A stretch of DNA of 64,000 bases from Nitratireductor alexandrii (GTDB lineage Bacteria > Pseudomonadota > Alphaproteobacteria > Rhizobiales > Rhizobiaceae). Position numbers and translations under genes: made by a program. A model generated the notes under the pieces. The model had not been told where the DNA came from. It was given only the letters and a program-made list of their open reading frames with translations, and made no database searches. The DNA lies in NCBI RefSeq assembly GCF_004000215.1, contig NZ_RBVY01000006.1:195910-259909 (forward strand), read 5' to 3'. Below, in pieces: positions 53,278 to 61,450 of the stretch (position 1 is its first letter; each line of letters starts with the position of its first letter).

Positions 53278-54644
53278 CGCCTGGCCTCCACGCCCGGCAC
53301 CGACAGGCTCGCCCGCAGGCCGCCCGCGTCCCGGTTTTCAAGCATCAGCACGCCGTCGATCCGCGCCATTGCTGCCTGGGCGATCGCCAGTCCGAGGCCG
53401 CTGCCGGTGGCGGACCGGTTTCGCCCACGCACGAATTTTCGCACCACCAGCGCCATCTCCGCTTCCGGAATACCGGGCCCTTCATCCTCGACGACGAAAC
53501 GCACCGTCCGGTCGCCGCCCGCCTCGATCCGGCAGGTCACCGGCGTGTCGGCGGGCGCATGGTTGAGCGCGTTCTCGATCAGGTTTCTGAGCGCCAGCGC
53601 CAGGAATTGCGGCTCCACGCGGACGCTGCGCTGGACCCCGGCGTCGGCGTCCACCACCACGCGGCCATCGCCGGCGGGCAGCGACAACTCGGCCACCGCT
53701 GCCTCCAGAAGCTCTGCAGCGCGCGCCTCCACCAACGCCGGCTCGGCGTCGTTGGCCTCAAGCGCGGCAAGATCCAGAAGCTGCTTCACCAGCCGGGCGG
53801 TGCGGTCGACACCCAGCGTGATCTGCCGCAACGCGTTGGCATGCACGGCCGGATCGTCGCTCGCCAGCGCGATCTGCGCCTGGGTCTTCACCCCGGCAAG
53901 CGGCGTCTTCAATTCGTGCGCGGCAAAGGCGGTGAAGCTGCGTTCGCGCTCGCGCGCCTCCTGCACGCGGCGGAACAGCCCGTTCAGCGCCCCGACCGTC
54001 GGTGCGATCTCGCGCGGCAGGTCGACGCTGACCAGCGGCCGCAGATCGTTCGCCGGCCGCGCGGACAGGGTTTGCGCCATGTCGCTCAACGGCGACAGGC
54101 CGCGCCTCACGCTGATCAGGATCACCCCGGCCAGGAAAGGCAGGATCAACAGAGCCGGCACCACCAGCCCCTTGATGACGTCGCCGACCAGCCGATCGCG
54201 GATATGGAGGCTGTCGCCGACCATCACGCGCACGCCAAGCGCCTGGTTTTCGACCGTGAACACCCGCCATTGCTCGCCACCCACCTCGGCGTCCGAAAAC
54301 CCCACCCCGGCCCCGGTCAGGCGCGTGTCGGGCGCATTTTGCGACCGGCCGACGAGCGTGCCCTCCAGCGACCAGATCTGGCACGAAAGCTGGCGCTCGT
54401 AGGAACTGCGATCCACCTCGAACGCGCCCAGGGCCTGGCTTGTCGCCGCCTTATCGAGCCCCGCCTCGATGCGGTGATCGGACAACAGCGAATTCACCAT
54501 CCGCGCGGCCTCCATCAACCGTGCGTCCAGCACCCGCTCGACCTCGGCCTGGGTGCTCAGATAGATCCAGCCCACCGCCAGCAGCCAGACCAGGCCGGTC
54601 GACCCGATCAGAACGGCGATCAGCCGCGCGCGAATCGAGTTCAT
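53274..54644 (-). CDS. Sensor histidine kinase, QseC/DsbS-like
   Basis: The 456-residue kinase has two N-terminal membrane helices around a periplasmic domain of about 130 residues, a HAMP-like linker, the phospho-acceptor His in FAAHELKTPLAG (about residue 242), and the ATPase N, G1 and G2 boxes (LIENALNHAP, EDEGPGIPE, GSGLGLAI). The periplasmic domain contains one cysteine, Cys88, in YERQLSCQIW. Pseudomonas aeruginosa DsbS is reported to sense copper through a periplasmic Cys. It is coupled to the response regulator by ATGA. Confidence 0.93.
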   Translation of the reverse strand: MNSIRARLIAVLIGSTGLVWLLAVGWIYLSTQAEVERVLDARLMEAARMVNSLLSDHRIEAGLDKAATSQALGAFEVDRSSYERQLSCQIWSLEGTLVGRSQNAPDTRLTGAGVGFSDAEVGGEQWRVFTVENQALGVRVMVGDSLHIRDRLVGDVIKGLVVPALLILPFLAGVILISVRRGLSPLSDMAQTLSARPANDLRPLVSVDLPREIAPTVGALNGLFRRVQEARERERSFTAFAAHELKTPLAGVKTQAQIALASDDPAVHANALRQITLGVDRTARLVKQLLDLAALEANDAEPALVEARAAELLEAAVAELSLPAGDGRVVVDADAGVQRSVRVEPQFLALALRNLIENALNHAPADTPVTCRIEAGGDRTVRFVVEDEGPGIPEAEMALVVRKFVRGRNRSATGSGLGLAIAQAAMARIDGVLMLENRDAGGLRASLSVPGVEARR

Positions 54645-55306
54645 CCCGCGTCCTCCATCAGCCGATAACCGACGCCGCGAACCGTCTTGATGAAATCCGC
54701 GCCCAGTTTGGCGCGCAATTTATGGATATGCACCTCCACCGCGTTGCTCTCGAGCTCCTCCTGCCAGCCATAGATCGTCTCCTCCAGGGCCGATTTGGAC
54801 AGGATGCTTTCCGGCCGCTCCATCAGCGCCTCCAGCACGGCAAATTCACGACGCGTCAGGCTCACCGGCGTGCCGTCGCGGCGCGCCGTGCGGCTGGCGG
54901 GATCGAGCACCACCCCGCACCAGTTCAGGGTCGGGCTGGGCCGCCCCTTGCCCCGGCGCACCGCCGCGCGCACCCGCGCGGCCAGTTCGTCGAGATCGAA
55001 CGGCTTGCCGACATAGTCGTCGGCGCCGGCATCGAGCCCGGCGATCCGGTCCGCAACCTGGTCGCGCGCCGTCAGGAGCACCACCGGCGTGGCATCGTCG
55101 CGCCGGCGCAGATCGGCCAGCACGTCGAGCCCGGACCCGTCCGGCAGCATCAGGTCGAGCACGACGCAGTCGTAGCGCTGCGCCCTGACGGCCGCGCAGG
55201 CATCCTCGCGCGTACCCACCGCGTCGACCGTGAAACCGGCGAGCCCGAGCCCCACCGTCAACCCGTCCAGCAGCAGCGGATCGTCCTCGACCACCAGAAT
55301 ACGCAT
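54641..55306 (-). CDS. OmpR-type response regulator, QseB/PmrA/DsbR-like
   Basis: The 221-residue protein has a receiver domain with Asp51 as phospho-acceptor (VVLDLMLPDG) and the Lys in DDYVGKPF, and an OmpR/PhoB winged helix with SNAVEVHIHKLRAKLG and TVRGVGYRL at the C-terminus. These match the QseB/PmrA group, whose binding site is a CTTAAK direct repeat. Such a site occurs at 56188-56204. It lies 68 bp after the transpeptidase gene and may be in the same transcript. Confidence 0.93.
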   Translation of the reverse strand: MRILVVEDDPLLLDGLTVGLGLAGFTVDAVGTREDACAAVRAQRYDCVVLDLMLPDGSGLDVLADLRRRDDATPVVLLTARDQVADRIAGLDAGADDYVGKPFDLDELAARVRAAVRRGKGRPSPTLNWCGVVLDPASRTARRDGTPVSLTRREFAVLEALMERPESILSKSALEETIYGWQEELESNAVEVHIHKLRAKLGADFIKTVRGVGYRLMEDAG

Positions 55307-55374
55307 CGCCTTGGTCCATGTCGTCGGCCGCCCGTTCTGCGGCGCGGTCCGTTTTCAGCTCAAGATGAGCGGCT

Positions 55375-56142
55375 TTAAGCCACCAAAAGATGTTTCATTT
55401 TAGGATCGGGGATCACCACGATCGGGCTGCCGTCCCTTACCTGATCGTGAAGATGGATGACATCCTGGTTGATCAGGCGAATGCAGCCCGACGACACCGC
55501 CTTGCCGATGCTCCAGGTCTCCGGCGTGCCGTGTATCCTGTACAACGTATCCTTGCCGTTCAGGTGAATATAAAGCGAACGGGCGCCGAGCGGGTTGAGC
55601 AGGCCGGGATCCATGCCGCCATTGGCGATGCTGTAGGGTTCGAGCGACGGCTTGCGCGCCACCATCTCGTCGGGGGGCGTCCAGCGCGGCCATTTGCGGC
55701 GATAGGCCATGATAGCGCGGCCAGCCCAGGAGAACCCGTCGCGTCCCACACCTATCCCGTAGCGCATGGCGCGATTGCCCGCCTTGACGTGATAGAGATA
55801 TTTGCCGGGCGTATCGACGATCAGCGTGCCGGGCTTTTCCGCGCTCGGATAGTCGACCTCCTGGCGCCAGAAGCGACGCTCGAGCTGGGTGATATCCACC
55901 TCCGGAATCGGAAACTGCTCGTCGGGCATCGCGTAATACATCGGCGGCACGGCCGGCTTCGGCGCGGCCTCGACGCGTTTCGGCGCTGCCGGCTCGGGCG
56001 TGCTGACACAGCCTGAAACGACAAGCCCGCTCAAGCCGGCGAGAAAGGCCCGCCGCCCCATCGGGCCCGTGGCCGTGCGGTGCTGCGCTCCGTCTTCGTC
56101 TGCCGCCGCCACGACGCGTTTATCCATGCGGCTATGCGCCAT
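55375..56142 (-). CDS. L,D-transpeptidase (YkuD), predicted lipoprotein
   Basis: The 255-residue protein has a cytoplasmic tail of about 30 residues, then GRRAFLAGLSGLVVSGC, which combines a twin-arginine-like start with a lipobox, so it is probably membrane-anchored. The YkuD active site is IHGTPETWSIG followed by VSSGCIRLIN. It cross-links peptidoglycan peptides or anchors proteins to them through its catalytic Cys. AGAAGGAG lies seven bases before the ATG at 56142. It is divergent from dsbD. Confidence 0.92.
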   Translation of the reverse strand: MAHSRMDKRVVAAADEDGAQHRTATGPMGRRAFLAGLSGLVVSGCVSTPEPAAPKRVEAAPKPAVPPMYYAMPDEQFPIPEVDITQLERRFWRQEVDYPSAEKPGTLIVDTPGKYLYHVKAGNRAMRYGIGVGRDGFSWAGRAIMAYRRKWPRWTPPDEMVARKPSLEPYSIANGGMDPGLLNPLGARSLYIHLNGKDTLYRIHGTPETWSIGKAVSSGCIRLINQDVIHLHDQVRDGSPIVVIPDPKMKHLLVA

Positions 56143-56187
56143 CTTAAAACTCCTTCTGTCTCGATGGCCGCCCAAAACCGCACCCAG

Positions 56188-56204
56188 CTTAAGGCTGCCT
56201 TAAG
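56188..56204. promoter_or_regulatory. PmrA/QseB-type box between the transpeptidase and dsbD genes
   Basis: CTTAAG-GCTGC-CTTAAG is a perfect direct repeat of YTTAAK with a 5-bp spacer, as bound by PmrA/QseB-type regulators. It is also inside a wider dyad (56183-56209) with CCCA and TGGG ends. It lies 46 bp before one start and 67 bp before the other. Confidence 0.8.
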
Positions 56205-56270
56205 TTGGGCCCGACACCTCGAATGTCGAACCGGCCCGCCGCATCGGCGGGCGCAAAGGACCCGCGCGTA

Positions 56271-58079
56271 ATGAAGACGATCGTTTTCGCCTTGTTGGCA
56301 ATGTTCACGGCGGCCATGCCCGCGCCCGCTGCGGCCCAGCCCGGCACCCCGCTGCCGGTCGACGCGGCGTTCGGCCTCGACGTGGCACGCGCGCCGGACG
56401 GTCGGTTGACCCTCAAATGGGAGATCGCGCCGGGTTATTATCTCTATCGCGAGCAGATCGCCGTCAGCACTGCCACCGGCCAGGCCGTCGCCGTCGACAC
56501 ATCGCCCGGCACCCGCAAAGACGACCCCACATTCGGTCCGTCCGAGGTCTATTACGGCCAGGCCACCGCCCGCCTCGCCGAGCCGGTTTTCGGCACGATC
56601 GAGGTCACCTATCAGGGCTGCCAGGACGGCGGCATCTGCTATGCTCCGGAAAAACGCCGGGTCGACGCGCTGACGCTCGCTGTGTCCGCGCCGCCGCGCC
56701 CCGCACCGGGCGCGGGCGTGGCCTGGCTGACGGAAGAGGCGAGCACAGGCGATGGCGCACTGCCGGACGGGGCCGGTTTCGCGCTCGCCGCCGATGACGG
56801 GCTGATCGACACGCTGCTCGGCCAGGGCGGCGTCCTGCTGGTGGTCCTGAGCTTCCCGCTGTTCGGCCTCCTGCTCGCCTTCACCCCGTGCGTCTTTCCC
56901 ATGTATCCCATCCTCGCCGGCGCTCTGGCGCGCGAAGGCGACAAGCTCACCGCACGGCGCGGCTTCGTGCTGTCGACGATCTACGTCCTGTCGCTCGCCC
57001 TGGCCTTCGCGTTTCTGGGCGCGGCGGCGGGCTGGTCGGGGCAGAACCTGCAGCTCGTGCTGCAGTCGCCCGTCACCATCGGCCTGCTGGCGATCCTGTT
57101 CGCCGTGCTGGCGTTGTCGATGTTCGGGCTTTACGAGTTGCAACTGCCAGGCGCGTGGACAAGCTGGATCGCCCGCCGCACCGGCGGTCTCGGCGGGTCG
57201 AAACGCTCGGCCGCGCTGCTCGGCTTTTCCTCGGTGCTGATTGTCGGGCCCTGCGTGACGGTTCCGCTCGCCGGCGCGCTGCTCTACATCGCCCAGACCG
57301 CCGACGTCGCGCTCGGCGCGGCGGCCCTGTTCGGCCTCGGCATCGGCAAGGGCCTGCCGCTGATCGTGCTCGGCACGCTGGGCGGGCGGGCACTGCCGCG
57401 CGCCGGCGCGTGGATGGACAGTGTCAAGCGCGTCTTCGGCTTCGGTTTCCTGGCCACGGCGATCTGGACCGCCACCCCGCTCCTGCCGGCAGGAATCGAC
57501 CTGGCACTGTGGGCGGCGCTGCTGATCGCGATCGCCAGTTTCGCCTTGACCGCCAGGCTGCCCGCGCCAACCCCGCTTGCCGCCGCGCGCGCGCTCGGCG
57601 CCATCGCCCTCGTGTGCGGCGTCATCTTGATGCTGGGCGCCGCATCCGGCGGCACGGACCCGCTCAGGCCGCTGGCGCAGTTCGCCCAGCGGGGCACGCA
57701 GGTCGGACCCGGCCGCGAACTCGCCTTCGCCAGCGTCGGCTCTGCGACCGAACTCAAGGCCAGGCTCGGCGCCGCCGGCGGCCGGCCCACCCTGGTCTAC
57801 TTCACCGCCGACTGGTGCGTGACCTGCCGCGTCATCGAACGCTCGGTCCTGCCCGACCCGGCCGTGGCCGACGGGCTTGCAAACTTCCAGCTCGTCAAGG
57901 CGGACCTGTCGGAGTTCAACGACGACAACGCGGCCCTGATGCGGGCGATGCGCGTCGCCGGGCCGCCGACCATGGTGTTTTTCGACGCCGCCGGAAGCGA
58001 GGTCGCCAAAACCCGCCTGATCGGCTCCGTCACCGTCGACAGCCTGACGCGGTCGGCCGCCGCGGCGCGGGAGCTGTGA
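56271..58079 (+). CDS. dsbD: Thiol:disulfide interchange protein DsbD
   Basis: The 602-residue protein has a signal peptide, an N-terminal periplasmic domain with the Cys pair in YQGCQDGGICYAPE, a central membrane domain of about eight helices carrying FTPCVFPMYP and IVGPCVTVPLAG, and a C-terminal thioredoxin domain with ADWCVTCRVIE. It passes electrons from cytoplasmic thioredoxin to periplasmic thiol proteins. The ATG at 56271 gives the signal peptide. It opens the dsbD-tlpA-dsbA operon. Confidence 0.95.
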   Translation: MKTIVFALLAMFTAAMPAPAAAQPGTPLPVDAAFGLDVARAPDGRLTLKWEIAPGYYLYREQIAVSTATGQAVAVDTSPGTRKDDPTFGPSEVYYGQATARLAEPVFGTIEVTYQGCQDGGICYAPEKRRVDALTLAVSAPPRPAPGAGVAWLTEEASTGDGALPDGAGFALAADDGLIDTLLGQGGVLLVVLSFPLFGLLLAFTPCVFPMYPILAGALAREGDKLTARRGFVLSTIYVLSLALAFAFLGAAAGWSGQNLQLVLQSPVTIGLLAILFAVLALSMFGLYELQLPGAWTSWIARRTGGLGGSKRSAALLGFSSVLIVGPCVTVPLAGALLYIAQTADVALGAAALFGLGIGKGLPLIVLGTLGGRALPRAGAWMDSVKRVFGFGFLATAIWTATPLLPAGIDLALWAALLIAIASFALTARLPAPTPLAAARALGAIALVCGVILMLGAASGGTDPLRPLAQFAQRGTQVGPGRELAFASVGSATELKARLGAAGGRPTLVYFTADWCVTCRVIERSVLPDPAVADGLANFQLVKADLSEFNDDNAALMRAMRVAGPPTMVFFDAAGSEVAKTRLIGSVTVDSLTRSAAAAREL

Positions 58080-58080
58080 C

Positions 58081-58881
58081 ATGAACGCCGTCTCGCTCGG
58101 GCCGCTCGTGCTGGCGGCCGATCGCTTTGCCGTGGTGCTCGGCCTGTTCGTGTTCATGATCGTCACCGGCATCATCAGCCGGCGCGTCGATCCGCGCTTC
58201 AATGCCTGGTCGTGGTGGGCGTTTCTCGGCGGCCTCGCCGCCGCCCGCCTCGGCCACGTTCTCCTGCATCTGCAAAGCTTCCAGGCCGAACCGCTGCGCG
58301 TCTTCGCTCTCTGGCAGGGCGGGTTCTACTGGCCGACCGGCGCCGCCGCCGTCGCGGTCAGCCTGTTCCTCGTCCTCAGCAGCGCCAGGCAGCGCCTGTG
58401 GGCGCTGCTGCCGCTGGCGCTCGCCGTCGTGGTCTGGAACACGAGCTGGCAGCTCACCGGCGGCACCAGGCCGCTCGCCGTCCCCGAGCGCGCCTTCGAG
58501 ACGCTGGCCGGCGCCTCCTATCGGCTCGGCGAACGCGACGGTATGCCGCGCGTGGTCAATCTGTGGGCGACATGGTGCCCGCCCTGTCGCCGCGAGATGC
58601 CGATGATGGCTGAACTCGCCGCCGCCACCGAGGGCGTGGCGTTCGTCTTCGCCAACCAGGGCGAAGGCAAGCAGGCCGTCCGGCGCTATCTGGAATCGGC
58701 CGGCCTGTCGCTGGAAACGATCCTGATCGACCCGTTCAGCGAGCTGTCGCGCTTTTATGATGCGCCGGGACTGCCGGCCACTCTGTTCATCGACGCTGAG
58801 GGCATTCTTCGCCACGCCCATCTCGGCGAGATTTCGCGCGAGGTCCTCCAGTCCAACATCGACCGCCTCGCCACCCGATGA
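58081..58881 (+). CDS. TlpA-family thiol reductase with N-terminal membrane domain
   Basis: The 266-residue protein has an N-terminal membrane region of about four helices resembling part of prolipoprotein diacylglyceryl transferase (ISRRVDPRFNAWSWW), joined to a TlpA-like thioredoxin domain with active site WATWCPPCRREM near residue 166 and cis-Pro in GLPATLF. It likely relays electrons from DsbD to other periplasmic thiols. One base separates it from dsbD. Confidence 0.91.
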   Translation: MNAVSLGPLVLAADRFAVVLGLFVFMIVTGIISRRVDPRFNAWSWWAFLGGLAAARLGHVLLHLQSFQAEPLRVFALWQGGFYWPTGAAAVAVSLFLVLSSARQRLWALLPLALAVVVWNTSWQLTGGTRPLAVPERAFETLAGASYRLGERDGMPRVVNLWATWCPPCRREMPMMAELAAATEGVAFVFANQGEGKQAVRRYLESAGLSLETILIDPFSELSRFYDAPGLPATLFIDAEGILRHAHLGEISREVLQSNIDRLATR

Positions 58882-58903
58882 GGCCAAACAGGAGAACTCC
58901 GAA

Positions 58904-59512
58904 ATGATCGACCGTCGAAACCTGCTCGCAGCGGGCGCGGCCGCCGCCACCGCTCTCATCCTGCCGGTGCGCGCGGCAAAGGCGCAAAACTATCCCTCGG
59001 TGGAGGAAGTGCTGTTCGACCCGCAAATACCGGTGATCGGCAACCCGCAGGGCGACGTGACAATCGTCGAATTCTTCGACTACCAGTGCCCCTATTGCAA
59101 ACGCGGCCATCCCGATCTCGTCGAGGTGGTGCGCGCGGACACAAAGGTGCGGCTGGTAATGAAGGACTGGCCGATCTTCGGCGCGCCCTCCGTCCACGCC
59201 GCCAGCCTCGTTCTGGCCGCCGGCGAGGCCTATCAAAGCGCGCACATGGCCCTGATGGCGACAAAAGCCCGGCTGAGCAGGGAGGAGATCGACCGCACGC
59301 TCCAAGACGCCGGCCACGACCCCGAACGCCTGCTGGCGCGCTCGAGGCAGGATGCGGCGCGCATCGACGGCATTTTGGCCCGCAACATGGACCAGGCCAA
59401 CGCCTTCGGCTTCCGCGGCACGCCGTCCTTCCTGTTCAACACCGCCATCCATTACGGCGCCATGAGCCGGCAGGCGATCGTCGACGCGATCGCGCAGGCG
59501 CGTTCGGGCTAA
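58904..59512 (+). CDS. DsbA-family thiol:disulfide protein with CPYC active site
   Basis: The 202-residue exported protein has a signal with DRRNLLAAGAAAAT, the active site CPYC in FFDYQCPYCKRGHP near residue 61, and the cis-Pro loop RGTPSFLF near residue 175. It is a paralogue of the CPSC protein on the other side of the module; both share VMKDWPI after the active site. GGAGAA precedes the ATG at 58904. It closes the dsbD operon. Confidence 0.93.
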   Translation: MIDRRNLLAAGAAAATALILPVRAAKAQNYPSVEEVLFDPQIPVIGNPQGDVTIVEFFDYQCPYCKRGHPDLVEVVRADTKVRLVMKDWPIFGAPSVHAASLVLAAGEAYQSAHMALMATKARLSREEIDRTLQDAGHDPERLLARSRQDAARIDGILARNMDQANAFGFRGTPSFLFNTAIHYGAMSRQAIVDAIAQARSG

Positions 59513-59522
59513 CGGCCCCGTT

Positions 59523-61448
59523 TCAGGCCGAACCGGACTTTTCAGGAACGGCCACCGCCACGCCATAGGCGCTCTGCGCGGCCTCGCGCGACAGATAGCC
59601 GTCGAGCACGTCGTCGACGACCGTTTCGGGCGCTCGTCGCGCGGGGTCGCCCCAGCCGCCGCCGCCGGGCATGGCGATGTGAACCCGGTCGCCCGCGCGC
59701 ACGACGACATTGGCGAATTTGCTCGGCGAGACCTTGCCGTAGGTTTCACGGGCGTCGTTCCAGTCCTCGCGCCCGGCCAGTTTGAACCGGGTCGCCGCCA
59801 GCGCGGCCACCCCGCCGCCATTAAGCCCCCACGGCGCCACCTGCTGCCGGTCGCCGACATGGCTGACGACGACCTCGTCGGCGCGGCACAAGATGGTCTT
59901 TTGCATCCCGAGCCCACCGCGAAACTCGCCCGCCCCGCCCGAATCGGGCACCAGCGACCAGTCCTCGACCAGCCACGGATAGCGCGTCTCGTAAACCTCG
60001 ACGGGAATGGTACGGCAATTGCCGTTCATGCTGGAGACAGCATCGTTGCCGTCGGCGCCGTTGCGTCCGCCCCAGCCCACCGTGTGCAGATCGTAGGAGG
60101 TGTAATATTCGCCGCTACGCGGATCGGTCCCGCCGAACAGGAAGTTCGACCAGGTGCCGCCGTCGGCGGCCGGCACCCTGTCCGGCACCGCCTGCGCCAG
60201 CGCTCCCAGCACCGTATAGACGATCCGCGGATGACACTCCGTATTGCCTCCGACCGACGGGGCGGGAAACTCCACATTGAGCAGGCAGCCAGGCGGAACC
60301 AGCACGCGGATCGGCCGGAAGCAGCCGGCATTCTTGGGAATGGTGAAGTCGGTGATCTGCAGGAAGGCGTTGAAGGCCGCCGCCTGCGGCACGCTGAGCG
60401 GCGTGTTCATCGGCCCGCGCGCCTGCGGGGCGGTGCCGTTGAAATCGACCACCGCCTCATTGCCGCCGACATGAACAGCAGTTCTTATCGGCAGCGCGCG
60501 CGCCTCAACCCCGTCATCCTCCATCATGTCTTCGAACGCGTAGCGGCCGTCCGGGATGTCGGCAATCTCAGCGCGCATGCGCGCCTCCGAATAGTCCAGC
60601 AGATCGGCCGCGGCACCCGCGAAACCGGTTGCGCCGTAGCGTTCGACGAGTTCCAGAAGCCGTCGTTCGCCGAGATCGACGGCGGCGATCAGCGCCCGGT
60701 AGTCGCCGTAATTGGCGCGCGGCGTGCGCACATTGGCCAGCATCATCTTCCACACGTCGGGACAGTCCTGCCCGGCACGCTTGATGCGCACCGGCGGGAT
60801 CCGCAGCCCCTCGGAAAACGCCTCCGTCGCCTCGGCGAAGAAGCTGCCTGGCACCATGCCGCCGATCTCGCCGATATGGCCGATCGCGCCGGCAAAGCCA
60901 ACCAGCGCGCCCTGGCGGAAAATCGGTTTCAAGAACGTGTGCTCGGGCGTGTGCATGCCGCCCCGATACGGGTCGTTGTGGACGATCACGTCGCCCTCTT
61001 CCAGCGTCTCGACGGGATATTCATCGACGATCGCCTGGACGATCAGCGGCATACCGCCGATCATCGAGGGGCAGAAATCGCCGACCGCGATCATCGCGCC
61101 GGAGGCGTCGAACAGGCCGCAGGTGAAGTCGAGCGATTCGCTGAAGATCGGCGAATAGGCGGTGCGCATGACGGTGACGCCCATATCGCGGCAGATCGAG
61201 GCCAGATTGCCGTCCAGGATCTTCAGGTCGACGACGTCCGTCTTGCCGCGATAGGTGGCGCGATCGACAGCGCCGGACGACGCGGCCACGTCCTGCGCGC
61301 CGTTTTCGGCCCATTGCAGGCACCATTCGCCGCACACGAGACCGCCCTTGTCGCGCTCGATCGCCGCGTCCCGTCGATACAACAGAACGCCGCAATTGCA
61401 GCATTTGTCGTAGGATTCGACATAAAACCCGTTGGCGGCAAAACGCAT
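59523..61448 (-). CDS. hyuB: Hydantoinase/oxoprolinase B subunit with N-terminal Cys cluster
   Basis: The 641-residue HyuB-type protein has the family body (SICRDMGVTVMRTAYSPIFSE, HNDPYRGGMHTPEH, PGGGGWGDP near the end). Before it lies a stretch of about 50 residues with Cys16, Cys17, Cys19, Cys39 and Cys43, spaced like a small zinc-binding knuckle. The ATG at 61448 follows the hyuA stop by two bases. With HyuA it would hydrolyse a hydantoin or oxoproline-like amide using ATP. The substrate is not known. Confidence 0.91.
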   Translation of the reverse strand: MRFAANGFYVESYDKCCNCGVLLYRRDAAIERDKGGLVCGEWCLQWAENGAQDVAASSGAVDRATYRGKTDVVDLKILDGNLASICRDMGVTVMRTAYSPIFSESLDFTCGLFDASGAMIAVGDFCPSMIGGMPLIVQAIVDEYPVETLEEGDVIVHNDPYRGGMHTPEHTFLKPIFRQGALVGFAGAIGHIGEIGGMVPGSFFAEATEAFSEGLRIPPVRIKRAGQDCPDVWKMMLANVRTPRANYGDYRALIAAVDLGERRLLELVERYGATGFAGAAADLLDYSEARMRAEIADIPDGRYAFEDMMEDDGVEARALPIRTAVHVGGNEAVVDFNGTAPQARGPMNTPLSVPQAAAFNAFLQITDFTIPKNAGCFRPIRVLVPPGCLLNVEFPAPSVGGNTECHPRIVYTVLGALAQAVPDRVPAADGGTWSNFLFGGTDPRSGEYYTSYDLHTVGWGGRNGADGNDAVSSMNGNCRTIPVEVYETRYPWLVEDWSLVPDSGGAGEFRGGLGMQKTILCRADEVVVSHVGDRQQVAPWGLNGGGVAALAATRFKLAGREDWNDARETYGKVSPSKFANVVVRAGDRVHIAMPGGGGWGDPARRAPETVVDDVLDGYLSREAAQSAYGVAVAVPEKSGSA

Positions 61449-61450
61449 GG

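Noticed and set aside
55357-55379. A second PmrA-type box before the response regulator (CTCAAG and TTTAAG)
   Set aside because: The spacing is 9 bp rather than 5 bp and one half-site is poor. The perfect box is at 56188-56204.
56031-58202. A 723-codon open frame on the minus strand, antisense to dsbD
   Set aside because: The plus strand encodes a full DsbD with all catalytic cysteines. The antisense product is low-complexity and charged.
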